Assembly (NCBI GenBank): GCA_900757615.1
Contig: CAAEON010000049.1
Coordinates: 1 to 10,464 of the forward strand
DNA from: an uncultured Collinsella sp.
Lineage (GTDB): Bacteria > Actinomycetota > Coriobacteriia > Coriobacteriales > Coriobacteriaceae
Direction: 5' to 3'
Length of the DNA: 10,464 bases
In this document: positions 1 to 6,826 of the stretch, piece by piece
How positions within the stretch are numbered: the first letter of the stretch is position 1
How the letters are laid out: each line of letters starts with the position of its first letter
Translations under genes and position numbers: made by a program
The notes under the pieces: generated by a model
Databases searched by the model: none
Told to the model about the DNA's origin: nothing
The model's input: the letters and a program-made list of their open reading frames with translations, nothing else

Positions 1-1402
1 CCTGCGCGGCGCCCGCCTCGAGCGAGCGGGCGTTGAGCGCGTCGGCATGGCGCTCGCGAATGGAAGCATGGGCCTCCTGGCGGGCGGCGCGATCGGCAGA
101 GTCCGCCGCCGCCACGCGCACACGGTCGCCGATGGCGCCGGCGTTTTCGGGCGCCGCGGTCAGCGACTCCTCAAACGTAATGCCCTCGTCGCCAAAGGTG
201 AGCTCCATCGACTCGCGCGCACCGCGGTCGGGAATGGCAAACACACAGGCATAGCGCTTGCCCACGACTTCCTGAATGCGCGTCATAAAGCGATTGTCCG
301 AGCCTGCGATAGCAGGCTGCTCAATCTTGAGCTCGGCCGTCACCGCACCGCCGGCACGGATGAGGCTTACGTAGTTCAAGCGCTGCTGAGCACCAAAATC
401 GAGCTGCTGGGCACGCACGTATAAGCCGTCCAGGCGGTCAATCCCCGCCTCGCCGGCACGGGCCTCGATATCCTCGTAGGCGCGCAGGCAGTCGTCGAAC
501 AGCGAGCGCGGCTCGGACAGAACCACAAGCGCTTTGCCGCTCACGTGCGCCAACGGGCTCACGGTCTGGCCGTACATCACCGGCAAAAAGCGGTCGAGCT
601 CGGGCGTGACGATGCGCGCGTCCACCATCTCGAGCAGCGCCGCCAGTTTGCTGTCGTCCTGGCTGGCGCGATAGAGCGCCACATGCATGTTGTGGACGGC
701 CTCGTCGGTAAGCGCCAGCTCGCGGCACGGGAAGATCTCGATACTGTCCTCGTTGCCGATGGTCTGCCCCGTTGAGCTCACCATGCGGCGGATGCGGTCA
801 ATCTCGTCGCCAAAGAACTCAATGCGCACGGGCGCTTTCTCTTGTGCGGGGAACACCTCGACGGTGTCGCCGTGAATGCGGAACAGACCGGGCGCATCAG
901 CGGCGCCGGCATTGGTGTAGCCCATGCCCACCAGGCGATGCGGCACCTCGTCAAAAGAAATCTCCTCGCCCACCGCAAAGGTCGTGGACTCCCAGTAGTG
1001 GCTCTCGACCGGCGGCACGCAGCGCAGCAGCGCGCGGGCCGAGGCAACCATGATGCAGTTGTCCCCGCGCACGATGCGCCCCAGAGCCTCGCAGCGCTGC
1101 GCCACCACGGCATCGTCGGGCGCCTGCTCGCGCCAGGGGTAGTCCTTGCGCTCGGGAAAGCGGCACACGTGCGCCAGCCCCACATAGGCGGCCAGGCTGC
1201 GCGCGGCACGATCGGCCGCATCCTCGCCACTCACGATGTAGACCGTGGGGCGCGGGCGGCGCGCAAACTGAGCGGCGGCCATAAGCGTTCGGCCCGACTG
1301 CGACACGGCCAGCGTCACGTCCTCGCCGGCATCGAGCCCGGCCTCGACGGTCTGCAGTGCCTCGGCAGTGTAGAGCTGCGCGGCTATACGGTGAATGAGC
1401 AT
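1..1402 (-). CDS. mfd: Transcription-repair coupling factor Mfd, N-terminal part (cut by window edge)
   Basis: The minus-strand frame is open for 467 codons from an ATG at 1402 to the left edge, with no stop. The full protein is usually about 1,150 residues, so roughly 40% is present. Mfd is a cytoplasmic ATP-driven DNA translocase that removes stalled RNA polymerase from lesions and recruits UvrA. The part seen is the UvrB-like module that contacts UvrA. Around residues 160-205 there is a typical run GYTNAG..APGLFRIHGDTVEVF followed by PVRIEFFGDEIDRIR, matching the Mfd/UvrB pattern G-Y...PG.F...GD..(D/E)(I/V)FP...P.RIEFFGDE. The RNA-polymerase-binding domain and the helicase motifs lie outside the window. 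The start at 1402 is set by GGAGGA six bases upstream. A hairpin terminator between nth and mfd suggests mfd has its own promoter, but I saw no clear one. The gene is confident from the motifs; UvrB is less likely because UvrB has Walker A helicase motifs near its N-terminus, absent here. Confidence 0.93.
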   Translation of the reverse strand, partial: MLIHRIAAQLYTAEALQTVEAGLDAGEDVTLAVSQSGRTLMAAAQFARRPRPTVYIVSGEDAADRAARSLAAYVGLAHVCRFPERKDYPWREQAPDDAVVAQRCEALGRIVRGDNCIMVASARALLRCVPPVESHYWESTTFAVGEEISFDEVPHRLVGMGYTNAGAADAPGLFRIHGDTVEVFPAQEKAPVRIEFFGDEIDRIRRMVSSTGQTIGNEDSIEIFPCRELALTDEAVHNMHVALYRASQDDSKLAALLEMVDARIVTPELDRFLPVMYGQTVSPLAHVSGKALVVLSEPRSLFDDCLRAYEDIEARAGEAGIDRLDGLYVRAQQLDFGAQQRLNYVSLIRAGGAVTAELKIEQPAIAGSDNRFMTRIQEVVGKRYACVFAIPDRGARESMELTFGDEGITFEESLTAAPENAGAIGDRVRVAAADSADRAARQEAHASIRERHADALNARSLEAGAAQ

Positions 1403-1407
1403 GCTGT

Positions 1408-1413
1408 TCCTCC
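1408..1413 (-). promoter_or_regulatory. Ribosome binding site of mfd
   Basis: GGAGGA on the minus strand, ending 5 bases before the ATG at 1402. It decides the start, because the frame stays open further upstream. Confidence 0.85.
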
Positions 1414-1427
1414 GGCATCGCAACGCC

Positions 1428-1455
1428 AAAAGCCCGCCGGGGCAAGCTCGGCGGG
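1428..1455 (-). terminator. Hairpin terminator between nth and mfd
   Basis: On the minus strand CCCGCCG (1455-1449) pairs with CGGCGGG (1439-1433) over a 9-nt loop, followed by C and TTTT (1431-1428). The 7-bp stem is all G/C. The T run is short, so termination may be partial. It lies 15 bases before the mfd ribosome binding site, so it could also act as an attenuator of readthrough into mfd. Confidence 0.6.
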
Positions 1456-1529
1456 TCGTACGTCAAATATGTTGCCTGTCATGGTAGCGCATGGAGAGGA
1501 CTCCGGCTCAAGGGCAAACCCAGCCCCGC

Positions 1530-1556
1530 AAAAAACGCCAGACGAAGATGCGTTCC
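1530..1556 (-). terminator. Possible weak terminator just after nth
   Basis: Five bases after the nth stop codon, AACGC (1554-1550) pairs with GCGTT (1538-1534), with two possible G.T pairs at the base. The 3' arm merges into a TTTTTT run (1535-1530). The stem is short and the 11-nt loop is large, so this is only a candidate, possibly acting with the stronger hairpin at 1428-1455. Confidence 0.35.
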
Positions 1557-1559
1557 GCC

Positions 1560-2225
1560 CTACCCCGCTACGCGCACGCTGGGGCACAAATCTGCCAGCG
1601 GACACTCGTCACACTTGGGTTTGCGGGCATCGCAGATCTCGCGACCGAAGGTGATCCACTGATGGTTGACCGACTCCCAATACTCGTGCGGCAAAATCTT
1701 GAGCAGATCCTGCTCGGTCTTGAGCGGCTCCTTGGCATGCGTCTTGGGACTCAGCATCAGGCGGTGCGCAATGCGGTTGACGTGCGTGTCCACCGCAATG
1801 CCCTCCACGATGCCATACCCCACGTTGAGCACGATGTTCGCCGTCTTGCGTCCCACACCCGGCAGCTTCACGAGTTCCTTCATGTCGGCCGGCACCTCGC
1901 CGCCATAGTCGGCGACGATCATCTGCGCGGCCTCGACGGCATGTTTGGCTTTGCTCTTGTAGAAGCCGAGCGACTTGATGGTGTCCGCCACGTCAGCCAC
2001 GCTCGCCCCGGCCATGGCCTCGGGCGTGGGCCACTGGGCAAACAGCCGCGGCGTCACCTTGTTGACCTGCATATCGGTCGTTTGCGCCGAAAGCAGCACC
2101 GCGATCAGCAGGCGGAAGGGATTCTCGTGGTCCAAAAAGCACTCGACCGGGCCATAGCGACGGTTGAGGCGCTCACACACCTCGATGGCGCGCTCGCGCT
2201 TGGCGGCATTGGTCTCGCGTGGCAT
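1560..2225 (-). CDS. nth: Endonuclease III (DNA glycosylase / AP lyase)
   Basis: The protein has 221 residues, close to the family norm of about 210. It removes oxidised pyrimidines from DNA and cuts the abasic site, the first steps of base excision repair. Visible features in order are: the N-terminal helical core with LLSAQTTD near residue 45; the helix-hairpin-helix LPGVGRKTANIV with catalytic Lys127; catalytic Asp146 in VDTHV; and the [4Fe-4S] loop with Cys198, Cys205, Cys208 and Cys214 in the standard C-X6-C-X2-C-X5-C spacing. All key residues are intact. I chose the ATG at 2225 because GAGGAG lies 5 bases upstream. A GTG at 2249 would add 8 residues but has no ribosome binding site. The gene sits 63 bases downstream of the ABC transporter on the same strand and could be co-transcribed with it; no terminator is obvious between them. 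Confidence 0.96.
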   Translation of the reverse strand: MPRETNAAKRERAIEVCERLNRRYGPVECFLDHENPFRLLIAVLLSAQTTDMQVNKVTPRLFAQWPTPEAMAGASVADVADTIKSLGFYKSKAKHAVEAAQMIVADYGGEVPADMKELVKLPGVGRKTANIVLNVGYGIVEGIAVDTHVNRIAHRLMLSPKTHAKEPLKTEQDLLKILPHEYWESVNHQWITFGREICDARKPKCDECPLADLCPSVRVAG

Positions 2226-2230
2226 AACGA

Positions 2231-2236
2231 CTCCTC
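2231..2236 (-). promoter_or_regulatory. Ribosome binding site that fixes the nth start
   Basis: GAGGAG on the minus strand, 5 bases before the ATG at 2225. It lies inside the longer frame that would begin at GTG 2249, and so favours the shorter protein. Confidence 0.8.
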
Positions 2237-2244
2237 GGCTCAAC

Positions 2245-2275
2245 GGCACAATAAACTTATGGGCACAATTGTCCC
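2245..2275 (-). promoter_or_regulatory. Small repeats in the ABC transporter - nth gap
   Basis: The 63-base gap holds GGGACAATTGTGCCC (2275-2261), an inverted repeat with one unpaired base. It also holds two direct copies of ATTGTGCC on the minus strand (2269-2262 and 2252-2245), 17 bp apart. Such spacing suits a protein-binding site upstream of nth, but there is no clear promoter pair. Function is unproven. Confidence 0.25.
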
Positions 2276-2288
2276 ACGTCCGAGACGC

Positions 2289-4091
2289 TTACGCCTCCAA
2301 GAATGCGCCGGTCTGACGGCTCCACAGGCTCGCGTACTCGCCACCCGCCTCGACGAGCTGCGCATGCGTGCCGTCCTCGACAATCTCACCATCGGCCAGC
2401 ACCACAATGCGGTCGAGCGCCGCCACGGTGGACAGGCGATGTGCCACCACAATGGAGGTACGGCCGCGCATCAGGTTCTCGAGCGCCTCCTGCACCAGCG
2501 CCTCGGACTCACTGTCGAGGGCAGACGTCGCCTCGTCGAGCACCAGAATCGGCGCGTCGGTGAGGATGGCACGGGCAATGGCCACGCGCTGGCGCTGGCC
2601 GCCCGAAAGCTTAACGCCGCGCTCGCCCACCATGGTGTCAAAGCCATGGGGCAGGCGGTCGATAAACTCGGTCGCATTAGCCAAGCGCGCGGCCTCGCGG
2701 ATCTGTTTGTCGGTGGCGTCGGGGCGTCCGTAGGCGATATTCTCGCGAATGGAGCGGTGAAACAGCAGCGCCTCCTGCGGCACGTAGGCAACCTGGCGGC
2801 GCAGGCTCTGCTGCGTGCAGCGCGAGACGTCTTGACCGTCCACGAGCACGCGGCCGCCCTGTACGTCGTCCAGGCGCAGCAGCAGTTTGGTGAGCGTCGT
2901 CTTGCCCGAGCCCGATTTGCCCACCAGGCCCACGCGCTGGCCCGCCGCCACATGGAGCGTCAGATCGTCGAACACGCTCTCGCCCGCCGCAGCATCACGG
3001 TATGCAAAGCTCAAGTGCTCAAAATCAATCGCGCCCTCGCCCACCTTAAGCTCGGGGGCGTTCTCGTCGTCTGCCACTAGACGTGGCTCGTCCAGTACGC
3101 GCGTCATCTCGGCCGCATCGCCCAGCGCGCGGTTAATGCGCTGCATCATGGAGCTTACGTAGTTCAGACGCATGGTGAGGTTGTACGTATAGGTAAAGAT
3201 CATGACGAGCGCACCGGCCGAGATGCCAAACCACGCGTTGCCGCCCGCGACGAACACACTCACCACGGCCATGGTGATGACGATAAGGCCCGAGGTCGTA
3301 AAGTTGCGCTGCATCATGGCGTGCATCGAAACCGTCTCGGCATCGCGCGCGGCGCGGTCGGCGGTATCGAACAGGTCGCGCTCAAAGTCCTCGCGCCCAC
3401 AGGTCTTGACGGCCAGGATATTCGTGACCGCGTCGGACAGCACGCCCGACAATTTGCTCTGCGCGGCGGACGTCGCGGCCGAAAGCGGCATGATGCGCTT
3501 GTACATAAGCCAGACAAACGCGATGTAGACGACCATAATGCCCACCAGGATCACGGTAAACGTCGGCACCACCGGGGCGAGTGCGGCCACGGTGCAGATG
3601 ACCGAGGTGATGGTGGGAATGAGCGAATACACCGTCACGTCTACCAGCCCCGTATAGCCGCTCATAAAACGGCTCGTCTGGCTCACGAGCGATCCGCCAA
3701 AGCGGCTGGTATGGAATGTCATGGATTGGTTGGAGAGCGTGTCGAAGCATAGACGCGCCAGGTGATAGTTGCCTGCAATCTCGAGCTTGTAGACGGTGTA
3801 GTCCTGTAACTTGGAGAGGATCTGACCCACCAGGTTAACGAGTACGAGCGCCAGGATATAGGGGCCGAAGACCTCAAACACCTGGTCACCCGCCACGGGA
3901 CCGGCTTGAACGCGGTCGACAATGAGGGCCATCACATAGGTATTGGCAAACGTCAGCAAAAAGATGTAGCCCGCCGACGAGAATACCGAGAGAAAGACAA
4001 TCAGCGGCTGCGTGCGCGTGACACCCCAAAACCGCTGCAGCGTGCGGCGCACGGTGGAGCGGCTGAGCGGGCTGGTGCTTCTCTGGGACAT
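2289..4091 (-). CDS. ABC exporter half-transporter, fused membrane and ATPase domains
   Basis: The protein has 600 residues, the usual size for MsbA/LmrA-type half-exporters that work as homo- or heterodimers in the cytoplasmic membrane. Residues 1-305 hold about six membrane helices (roughly 30-58, 74-93, 147-170, 174-196, 266-284, 288-305). The ATPase domain follows: Walker A GLVGKSGSGKTT (388-399), Q-loop in YVPQEALLF (Gln439), signature LSGGQRQRVAIARAI (from 495), Walker B ILVLDE (515-520) with catalytic Glu, D-loop SALDSE and switch His551 in VVAHRLST. All catalytic motifs are intact, so a homodimer could work; no partner gene is adjacent. The substrate cannot be read from the sequence: lipid, drug and peptide export are all possible. 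The ATG at 4091 has AAAGGAAG upstream; an ATG at 4127 would add 12 residues without a ribosome binding site. The rmuC terminator separates it from the gene upstream. Confidence 0.95.
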   Translation of the reverse strand: MSQRSTSPLSRSTVRRTLQRFWGVTRTQPLIVFLSVFSSAGYIFLLTFANTYVMALIVDRVQAGPVAGDQVFEVFGPYILALVLVNLVGQILSKLQDYTVYKLEIAGNYHLARLCFDTLSNQSMTFHTSRFGGSLVSQTSRFMSGYTGLVDVTVYSLIPTITSVICTVAALAPVVPTFTVILVGIMVVYIAFVWLMYKRIMPLSAATSAAQSKLSGVLSDAVTNILAVKTCGREDFERDLFDTADRAARDAETVSMHAMMQRNFTTSGLIVITMAVVSVFVAGGNAWFGISAGALVMIFTYTYNLTMRLNYVSSMMQRINRALGDAAEMTRVLDEPRLVADDENAPELKVGEGAIDFEHLSFAYRDAAAGESVFDDLTLHVAAGQRVGLVGKSGSGKTTLTKLLLRLDDVQGGRVLVDGQDVSRCTQQSLRRQVAYVPQEALLFHRSIRENIAYGRPDATDKQIREAARLANATEFIDRLPHGFDTMVGERGVKLSGGQRQRVAIARAILTDAPILVLDEATSALDSESEALVQEALENLMRGRTSIVVAHRLSTVAALDRIVVLADGEIVEDGTHAQLVEAGGEYASLWSRQTGAFLEA

Positions 4092-4094
4092 GGG

Positions 4095-4102
4095 CTTCCT
4101 TT
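4095..4102 (-). promoter_or_regulatory. Ribosome binding site that fixes the ABC transporter start
   Basis: AAAGGAAG on the minus strand, ending 3 bases before the ATG at 4091 (5 bases from the core AGGA). The upstream ATG at 4127 has no such site. Confidence 0.7.
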
Positions 4103-4166
4103 CGCGTCTGATAGGGCGAAACGCCATTGTTGCACATTGAAGCGCACTTCAGGCAAGCACGATGCG

Positions 4167-4205
4167 AAAAGCAGCGGGGCATCCGCGTTTGCGCCGGCGC
4201 CCCGC
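4167..4205 (-). terminator. Rho-independent terminator after rmuC
   Basis: On the minus strand GCGGGGC (4205-4199) pairs with GCCCCGC (4180-4174). An inner GCG/CGC stem closes a CAAA loop. TG, C and TTTT (4170-4167) follow. It begins 14 bases after the rmuC stop codon and ends about 75 bases before the ABC transporter start, so it separates the two units. Confidence 0.7.
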
Positions 4206-4218
4206 CGTCTTGTTGCAA

Positions 4219-5574
4219 TTAGTCCTCGTCTTCTTGGTCTGTGGGAAGGCCCGCGGGCGTGAGTCCCAAGATCTCATCGGCTTGGTCGGCGTCTTCCAGC
4301 GCGTCGATGTCCTTGAGCTTGCGCTCCATAACGTTGGTGCGCGTGGTGATGATGCCCTCGACCGTTTTGCCCGCGGTCTCGATTTGCTGCTGGGCGCGGC
4401 GCAGCGCCTTTTGATAGCGCGGCAGCTCGGCCTTGACAGCGGAGAGCACGCGCAGTACATCGTCGGTGCGTTTTTGCAGCTTAAACGTCTGGTAGCTCAT
4501 CTGCAGGCTGTTGAGAATGGCGGCCATGGTGCTGGGACCGGCTACGTTGACGTGATAGTCGCGGCCCAGGGTCTCGATAAGCCCGGGGCGGCTGACGACC
4601 TCGGCGTACAGTCCTTCAAACGGCACGAACATGATGCCAAAGTTGGTGGTCGCGGGCACGCTCAGGTACTTCTCGCAAATGTCCTTTGCCTCGCGCTTCA
4701 CCATCATATCGAGCGTCTTGCGCGCAGCGGCGACGGCCTCCGCGTCGCCCGACTCCTGGGCGTCGAGCAGATGCTCATACGCATCACCCGGGAATTTGGA
4801 GTCAATCGGCAGCAGTACGGGGTCGCCCTCGTCTACCGGCAGCTTGACGGCAAACTCAACACGCTCCGAGGCGCCGGGCTTGGTGGCAACGTTTTCCAGA
4901 TACTGATCGGGTGTGAGGATATCCGCCAGGATCGCGCCCAGCTGCACCTCGCCCAAAATGCCGCGCGCCTTGACGTTACCCAGCACGCGCTTAAGGTCGC
5001 CCACGCCAGTGGCGATAGATTGCATGTCGCCCAGGCCCTTGTACACGGCCTCGAGCTGGTCGCTCACCTGCTTAAACGATGCAGACAGACGGTCGTTGAG
5101 CGTGCGAGAGAGCTTCTCGTCCACCGTCGCGCGCATCTGATCGAGCTGCACGTTGTTGTCTTTGCGGATGGCGCCCAGCTGAGCATCGACCGTCTCGCGC
5201 ACCTTGTCCAGGCGATGCTCGATGCCCTCGCGATTGGCGCCGAGCTGTTGGGCCGTCTCACGGCGCAGGTCATCCATCCGGTCACCAGCTTGCGAGAACT
5301 CGCGTGCGATGGCCAGGTAACGTTGCTGCTCCACGGCCGCATCGGTCGTCTGCTGCTGCGCGATGGCGTTTGCCGTGCGGCGGGTTTCTGCCAACGCCAC
5401 ATTAAGGGCGTCGAGTGCATTGTTGGCCTGCTCAAGTGCCGCCAGCGTCTCCGCGCCCTTGTCGCCACGTTCCCGCAGCTCGGCACGAAGACCCTTAAGT
5501 TGCAGGGCGCAAGCCACAGCAACCCCCACCGCCACCAAGGCGATCACAACAAGCACAATATCAATAGCAGACAT
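4219..5574 (-). CDS. rmuC: RmuC-family DNA recombination protein
   Basis: The protein has 451 residues. RmuC proteins are linked by genetics to limiting inversions between short inverted repeats and resemble nucleases; the exact reaction is not settled. In order: an N-terminal membrane anchor (residues about 4-25, hydrophobic, followed by Lys/Arg); a long coiled coil rich in Glu, Arg and Gln to about residue 170; then the RmuC domain with GILGEVQLG (205-213), PIDSKFP (256-262), KYLSVPATTNFGIMFVP (about 302-318) and a conserved helical stretch SYQTFKLQKR. The tail is strongly acidic. The ATG at 5574 gives the anchor directly. A TTG at 5607 would put 11 extra residues in front and has no ribosome binding site. 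A terminator follows. Two large inverted repeats lie some 650-1,030 bases upstream of this gene, the kind of DNA RmuC is thought to handle, but that link is only suggestive. Confidence 0.94.
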   Translation of the reverse strand: MSAIDIVLVVIALVAVGVAVACALQLKGLRAELRERGDKGAETLAALEQANNALDALNVALAETRRTANAIAQQQTTDAAVEQQRYLAIAREFSQAGDRMDDLRRETAQQLGANREGIEHRLDKVRETVDAQLGAIRKDNNVQLDQMRATVDEKLSRTLNDRLSASFKQVSDQLEAVYKGLGDMQSIATGVGDLKRVLGNVKARGILGEVQLGAILADILTPDQYLENVATKPGASERVEFAVKLPVDEGDPVLLPIDSKFPGDAYEHLLDAQESGDAEAVAAARKTLDMMVKREAKDICEKYLSVPATTNFGIMFVPFEGLYAEVVSRPGLIETLGRDYHVNVAGPSTMAAILNSLQMSYQTFKLQKRTDDVLRVLSAVKAELPRYQKALRRAQQQIETAGKTVEGIITTRTNVMERKLKDIDALEDADQADEILGLTPAGLPTDQEDED

Positions 5575-5577
5575 AGA

Positions 5578-5584
5578 CTCCGCC
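5578..5584 (-). promoter_or_regulatory. Closely spaced ribosome binding site of rmuC
   Basis: GGCGGAG on the minus strand, only 3 bases before the ATG at 5574. The spacing is short compared with the 5-7 bases of the neighbouring genes, so initiation may be weak. Confidence 0.5.
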
Positions 5585-5698
5585 CAACAAACCCAATCGA
5601 TTATCAATCAATACCCCGATCAATCTTACCCCGCCATACACACGGATCACTCACTGCCTTGCAGACAAATTTCTCTTAGAGCCGCGGGCGCTAAAACG

Positions 5699-6133
5699 CT
5701 AGCTCTCCCAGCCGGCGCGAATGGTTGTTACGACATCGCCTAGGCGCTGGCCCAGGGCCGCTAGATGTTGGAGCACCTCGCTGGGCGATGCGCCGTTGAG
5801 GATACACGTGAGGGCATACGACGCCAGAAAGATGGCCGCAAGCCCCAACGGGATGAGCACGATCATCGCCAATGTGCGCAGGCGCTGGCCCAAACGGCGG
5901 CGGCGCGCGCGGCGTTTGTCGAACGCGAGCTCCTGCGCATATGAATCTTGCTGTACGGAATAGGCCTCTGGCGCCGATTCACACCCGGGCACAGCTGCAG
6001 GTACAGCAGCGGGCACGACGTTTTGCACGGGCGCCTGGTTGGCAACCCCTTGCATTTGCATCTCCATGAGTCGTTGCTGCTGACGCAGCATGCGCTCAGC
6101 TTGTTGCTGCGGAGTCTCAAGAAACAGATCCAT
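5699..6133 (-). CDS. Hypothetical single-pass membrane protein, 144 residues
   Basis: I do not recognise this family. Residues 1-30 are rich in Gln, Met and Arg and probably form an amphipathic or coiled-coil segment. Residues 31-60 are a Pro/Ala/Val-rich linker. A very basic patch (KRRARRRRLGQRLR, about 73-86) directly precedes one hydrophobic helix (about 87-111), and a 30-residue tail follows. The basic patch suggests that the N-terminal part stays in the cytoplasm. There is no signal peptide. The ATG at 6133 has GGAGG 5 bases upstream, which supports real translation. A TTG at 6145 overlaps that site and is unlikely. The upstream leader holds two inverted-repeat structures (6231-6303, 6416-6609). 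Downstream the next gene is rmuC, 124 bases away, with no terminator seen between them, so the two may be co-transcribed. Confidence 0.75.
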   Translation of the reverse strand: MDLFLETPQQQAERMLRQQQRLMEMQMQGVANQAPVQNVVPAAVPAAVPGCESAPEAYSVQQDSYAQELAFDKRRARRRRLGQRLRTLAMIVLIPLGLAAIFLASYALTCILNGASPSEVLQHLAALGQRLGDVVTTIRAGWES

Positions 6134-6138
6134 GCTGG

Positions 6139-6143
6139 CCTCC
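6139..6143 (-). promoter_or_regulatory. Ribosome binding site of the 144-residue membrane protein
   Basis: GGAGG on the minus strand, 5 bases before the ATG at 6133. It is the main evidence that this unrecognised frame is a gene, and it excludes the TTG at 6145 as start. Confidence 0.75.
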
Positions 6144-6230
6144 AAAATCGGAGCATTCGACGCTTACGACCAGCATCCCGCACCGCCAAGGCCACGGCAA
6201 CGCAATCCGTAGCAATAGCTGCAAAGTTTC

Positions 6231-6303
6231 TTGCTGACAAAAGCTGTCGAAAACCTCAACAACTCCCCTACCGGCACTTTCTCTGAGCTTTTTTCGTCAG
6301 CAA
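6231..6303 (-). repeat. Stem-loop in the leader of the 144-residue gene
   Basis: On the minus strand TTGCTGAC (6303-6296) pairs with GTCAGCAA (6238-6231). After a small bulge AAAAGC pairs with GCTTTT (inner arms near 6287-6292 and 6239-6244). The loop is about 42 nt. It ends 98 bases before the ATG at 6133, so it would lie in the mRNA leader if transcription starts further upstream. There is no T run after it, so it is not an intrinsic terminator. A protein-binding site or leader RNA structure is possible. Confidence 0.5.
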
Positions 6304-6415
6304 TCTTTTGGCCTTCCACCCTTACGCCAACTGACCAAAATCTAACCAAAAGCTTGACGGAAATTGTGGAGACCGGGACCTCAAGTAAAACGTGACAGCC
6401 CCAAGCGAAGCAGCC

Positions 6416-6609
6416 TGGACAGTTAGTTCAGATATGTATAAATCAGACCCCCTAGCGAAGCGTTCAGACGCTTAGTTAAGCGTTATTTGGTCCTCAAAAC
6501 GGGCATTTAAAGCCCAAAATCAAGCGCTTCAGGTCATCTAAAGGCGTCCGAAGGCTCCAAACCCAGCTATTAAGCAGCTCGATTTATACGTATCTGAACT
6601 AACTGTCCA
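6416..6609. repeat. 194-bp element bounded by 29-bp inverted repeats (MITE-like or structured RNA)
   Basis: The arms at 6416-6444 and 6581-6609 are inverted copies with a single mismatch (T at 6435 against G at 6590). Each arm read inward begins TGGACAGTTAGTTCAGATA and ends ATAAATC. The 136-bp centre holds smaller palindromes: AAGCGT-TCAG-ACGCTT (6458-6473) and GGGC-ATTTAAA-GCCC (about 6501-6515). The centre has no gene. The A/T content is higher than in the neighbouring genes. I saw no target-site duplication beside the arms. The right arm ends 7 bases from the T run of the terminator at 6617-6644. It could be a small non-autonomous mobile element, a repeat family of this genus, or a long RNA hairpin. 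The repeat itself is certain; its nature is not. Confidence 0.85.
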
Positions 6610-6616
6610 CCCACAC

Positions 6617-6644
6617 AAAAAGTGCCGCCCCAAAGGGGCGGCAC
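6617..6644 (-). terminator. Rho-independent terminator after the 210-residue membrane protein
   Basis: On the minus strand GTGCCGCCCC (6644-6635) pairs perfectly with GGGGCGGCAC (6631-6622) over a 3-nt loop, followed by TTTTT (6621-6617). It is almost identical to the terminator at 7551-7580, including the CCACACAAAA flank. It is the end of the first copy of the composite 3' module. Confidence 0.9.
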
Positions 6645-6686
6645 ACAAACCATTCTATGAGCCAAAACTCGTTGGCAAGCCCGCGT

Positions 6687-6772
6687 CGTCAGGCCCGCGG
6701 CGTATGCCTTTGCCTCGCGCGACCCTGCGCAGCCGTGAGCGAGAGGGAAAGGGATACGCCGCGGGTCTGACG
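6687..6772 (-). repeat. Large hairpin, copy 1 of the 3' module
   Basis: Arms 6687-6716 and 6743-6772 form 30 paired positions with two G-G mismatches (6706/6753, 6712/6747) and one wobble. The 26-nt top (6717-6742) differs from copy 2 at only two bases. The upper stem (CCTTTGCCTC with GAGAGGGAAAGG) is also shared with copy 2, including the G-G mismatch. The lower stem (6687-6705) has no sequence similarity to copy 2. The hairpin lies 54 bases downstream of the stop codon of the 210-residue gene and upstream of its terminator, so it would be in the 3' untranslated region. Confidence 0.9.
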
Positions 6773-6796
6773 CCCAGAGCGGTAAAGCCAGCAGTT

Positions 6797-6813
6797 GCCC
6801 TGCGCTCCGCAGC
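6797..6813 (-). repeat. 17-nt word shared by both 3' modules, copy 1
   Basis: Minus-strand GCTGCGGAGCGCAGGGC, identical at 7707-7723. It can fold by itself (CTGCG-CTC-CGCAG on the plus strand). Here it stands alone between the stop codon and the large hairpin; in copy 2 it is part of the large stem. Confidence 0.8.
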
Positions 6814-6826
6814 CGGTGAAAGCAGA

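Larger units (their letters stand above)
6134..6826. other. Gene-free stretch packed with inverted repeats
   Basis: This 693-base stretch holds no gene I can support. From right to left it contains: a copy of a 17-nt word (6797-6813); a 30-bp hairpin (6687-6772); a strong terminator (6617-6644); a 194-bp element with 29-bp inverted ends (6416-6609); and a 73-bp stem-loop (6231-6303). The left half is more A/T-rich than the flanking genes. The promoter of the 144-residue gene must lie in or upstream of it, but I could not identify a convincing -35/-10 pair. Confidence 0.8.

Noticed and set aside
842..1654. 270-codon plus-strand frame over the mfd region
   Set aside because: Antisense to mfd, whose frame is open to the window edge and carries the UvrB-like motifs.
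1491..3080. 529-codon open frame on the plus strand
   Set aside because: It runs antisense to nth and the ABC transporter, whose proteins have every catalytic motif. Long antisense frames are expected in GC-rich genes; the translation is low-complexity (His, Arg, Ala, Leu) and matches no family.
4162..5679. 505-codon open frame on the plus strand
   Set aside because: Antisense shadow of rmuC, which has a ribosome binding site, a terminator and family motifs.
5657..5705. Terminator after the 144-residue gene
   Set aside because: A 5-bp AGAGC/GCTCT stem can be drawn after the stop codon, but it is followed by AAGAGAAATTT with no proper T run.
6164..6349. 61-codon minus-strand frame upstream of the 144-residue gene
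   Set aside because: It begins at TTG without a ribosome binding site and crosses the stem-loop at 6231-6303. There is no recognisable protein feature apart from a few cysteines.
6416..6609. Transposon with target-site duplication
   Set aside because: The inverted ends are real, but no direct repeat flanks them and there is no transposase, so I keep it as a MITE-like element of unknown nature rather than an insertion sequence.
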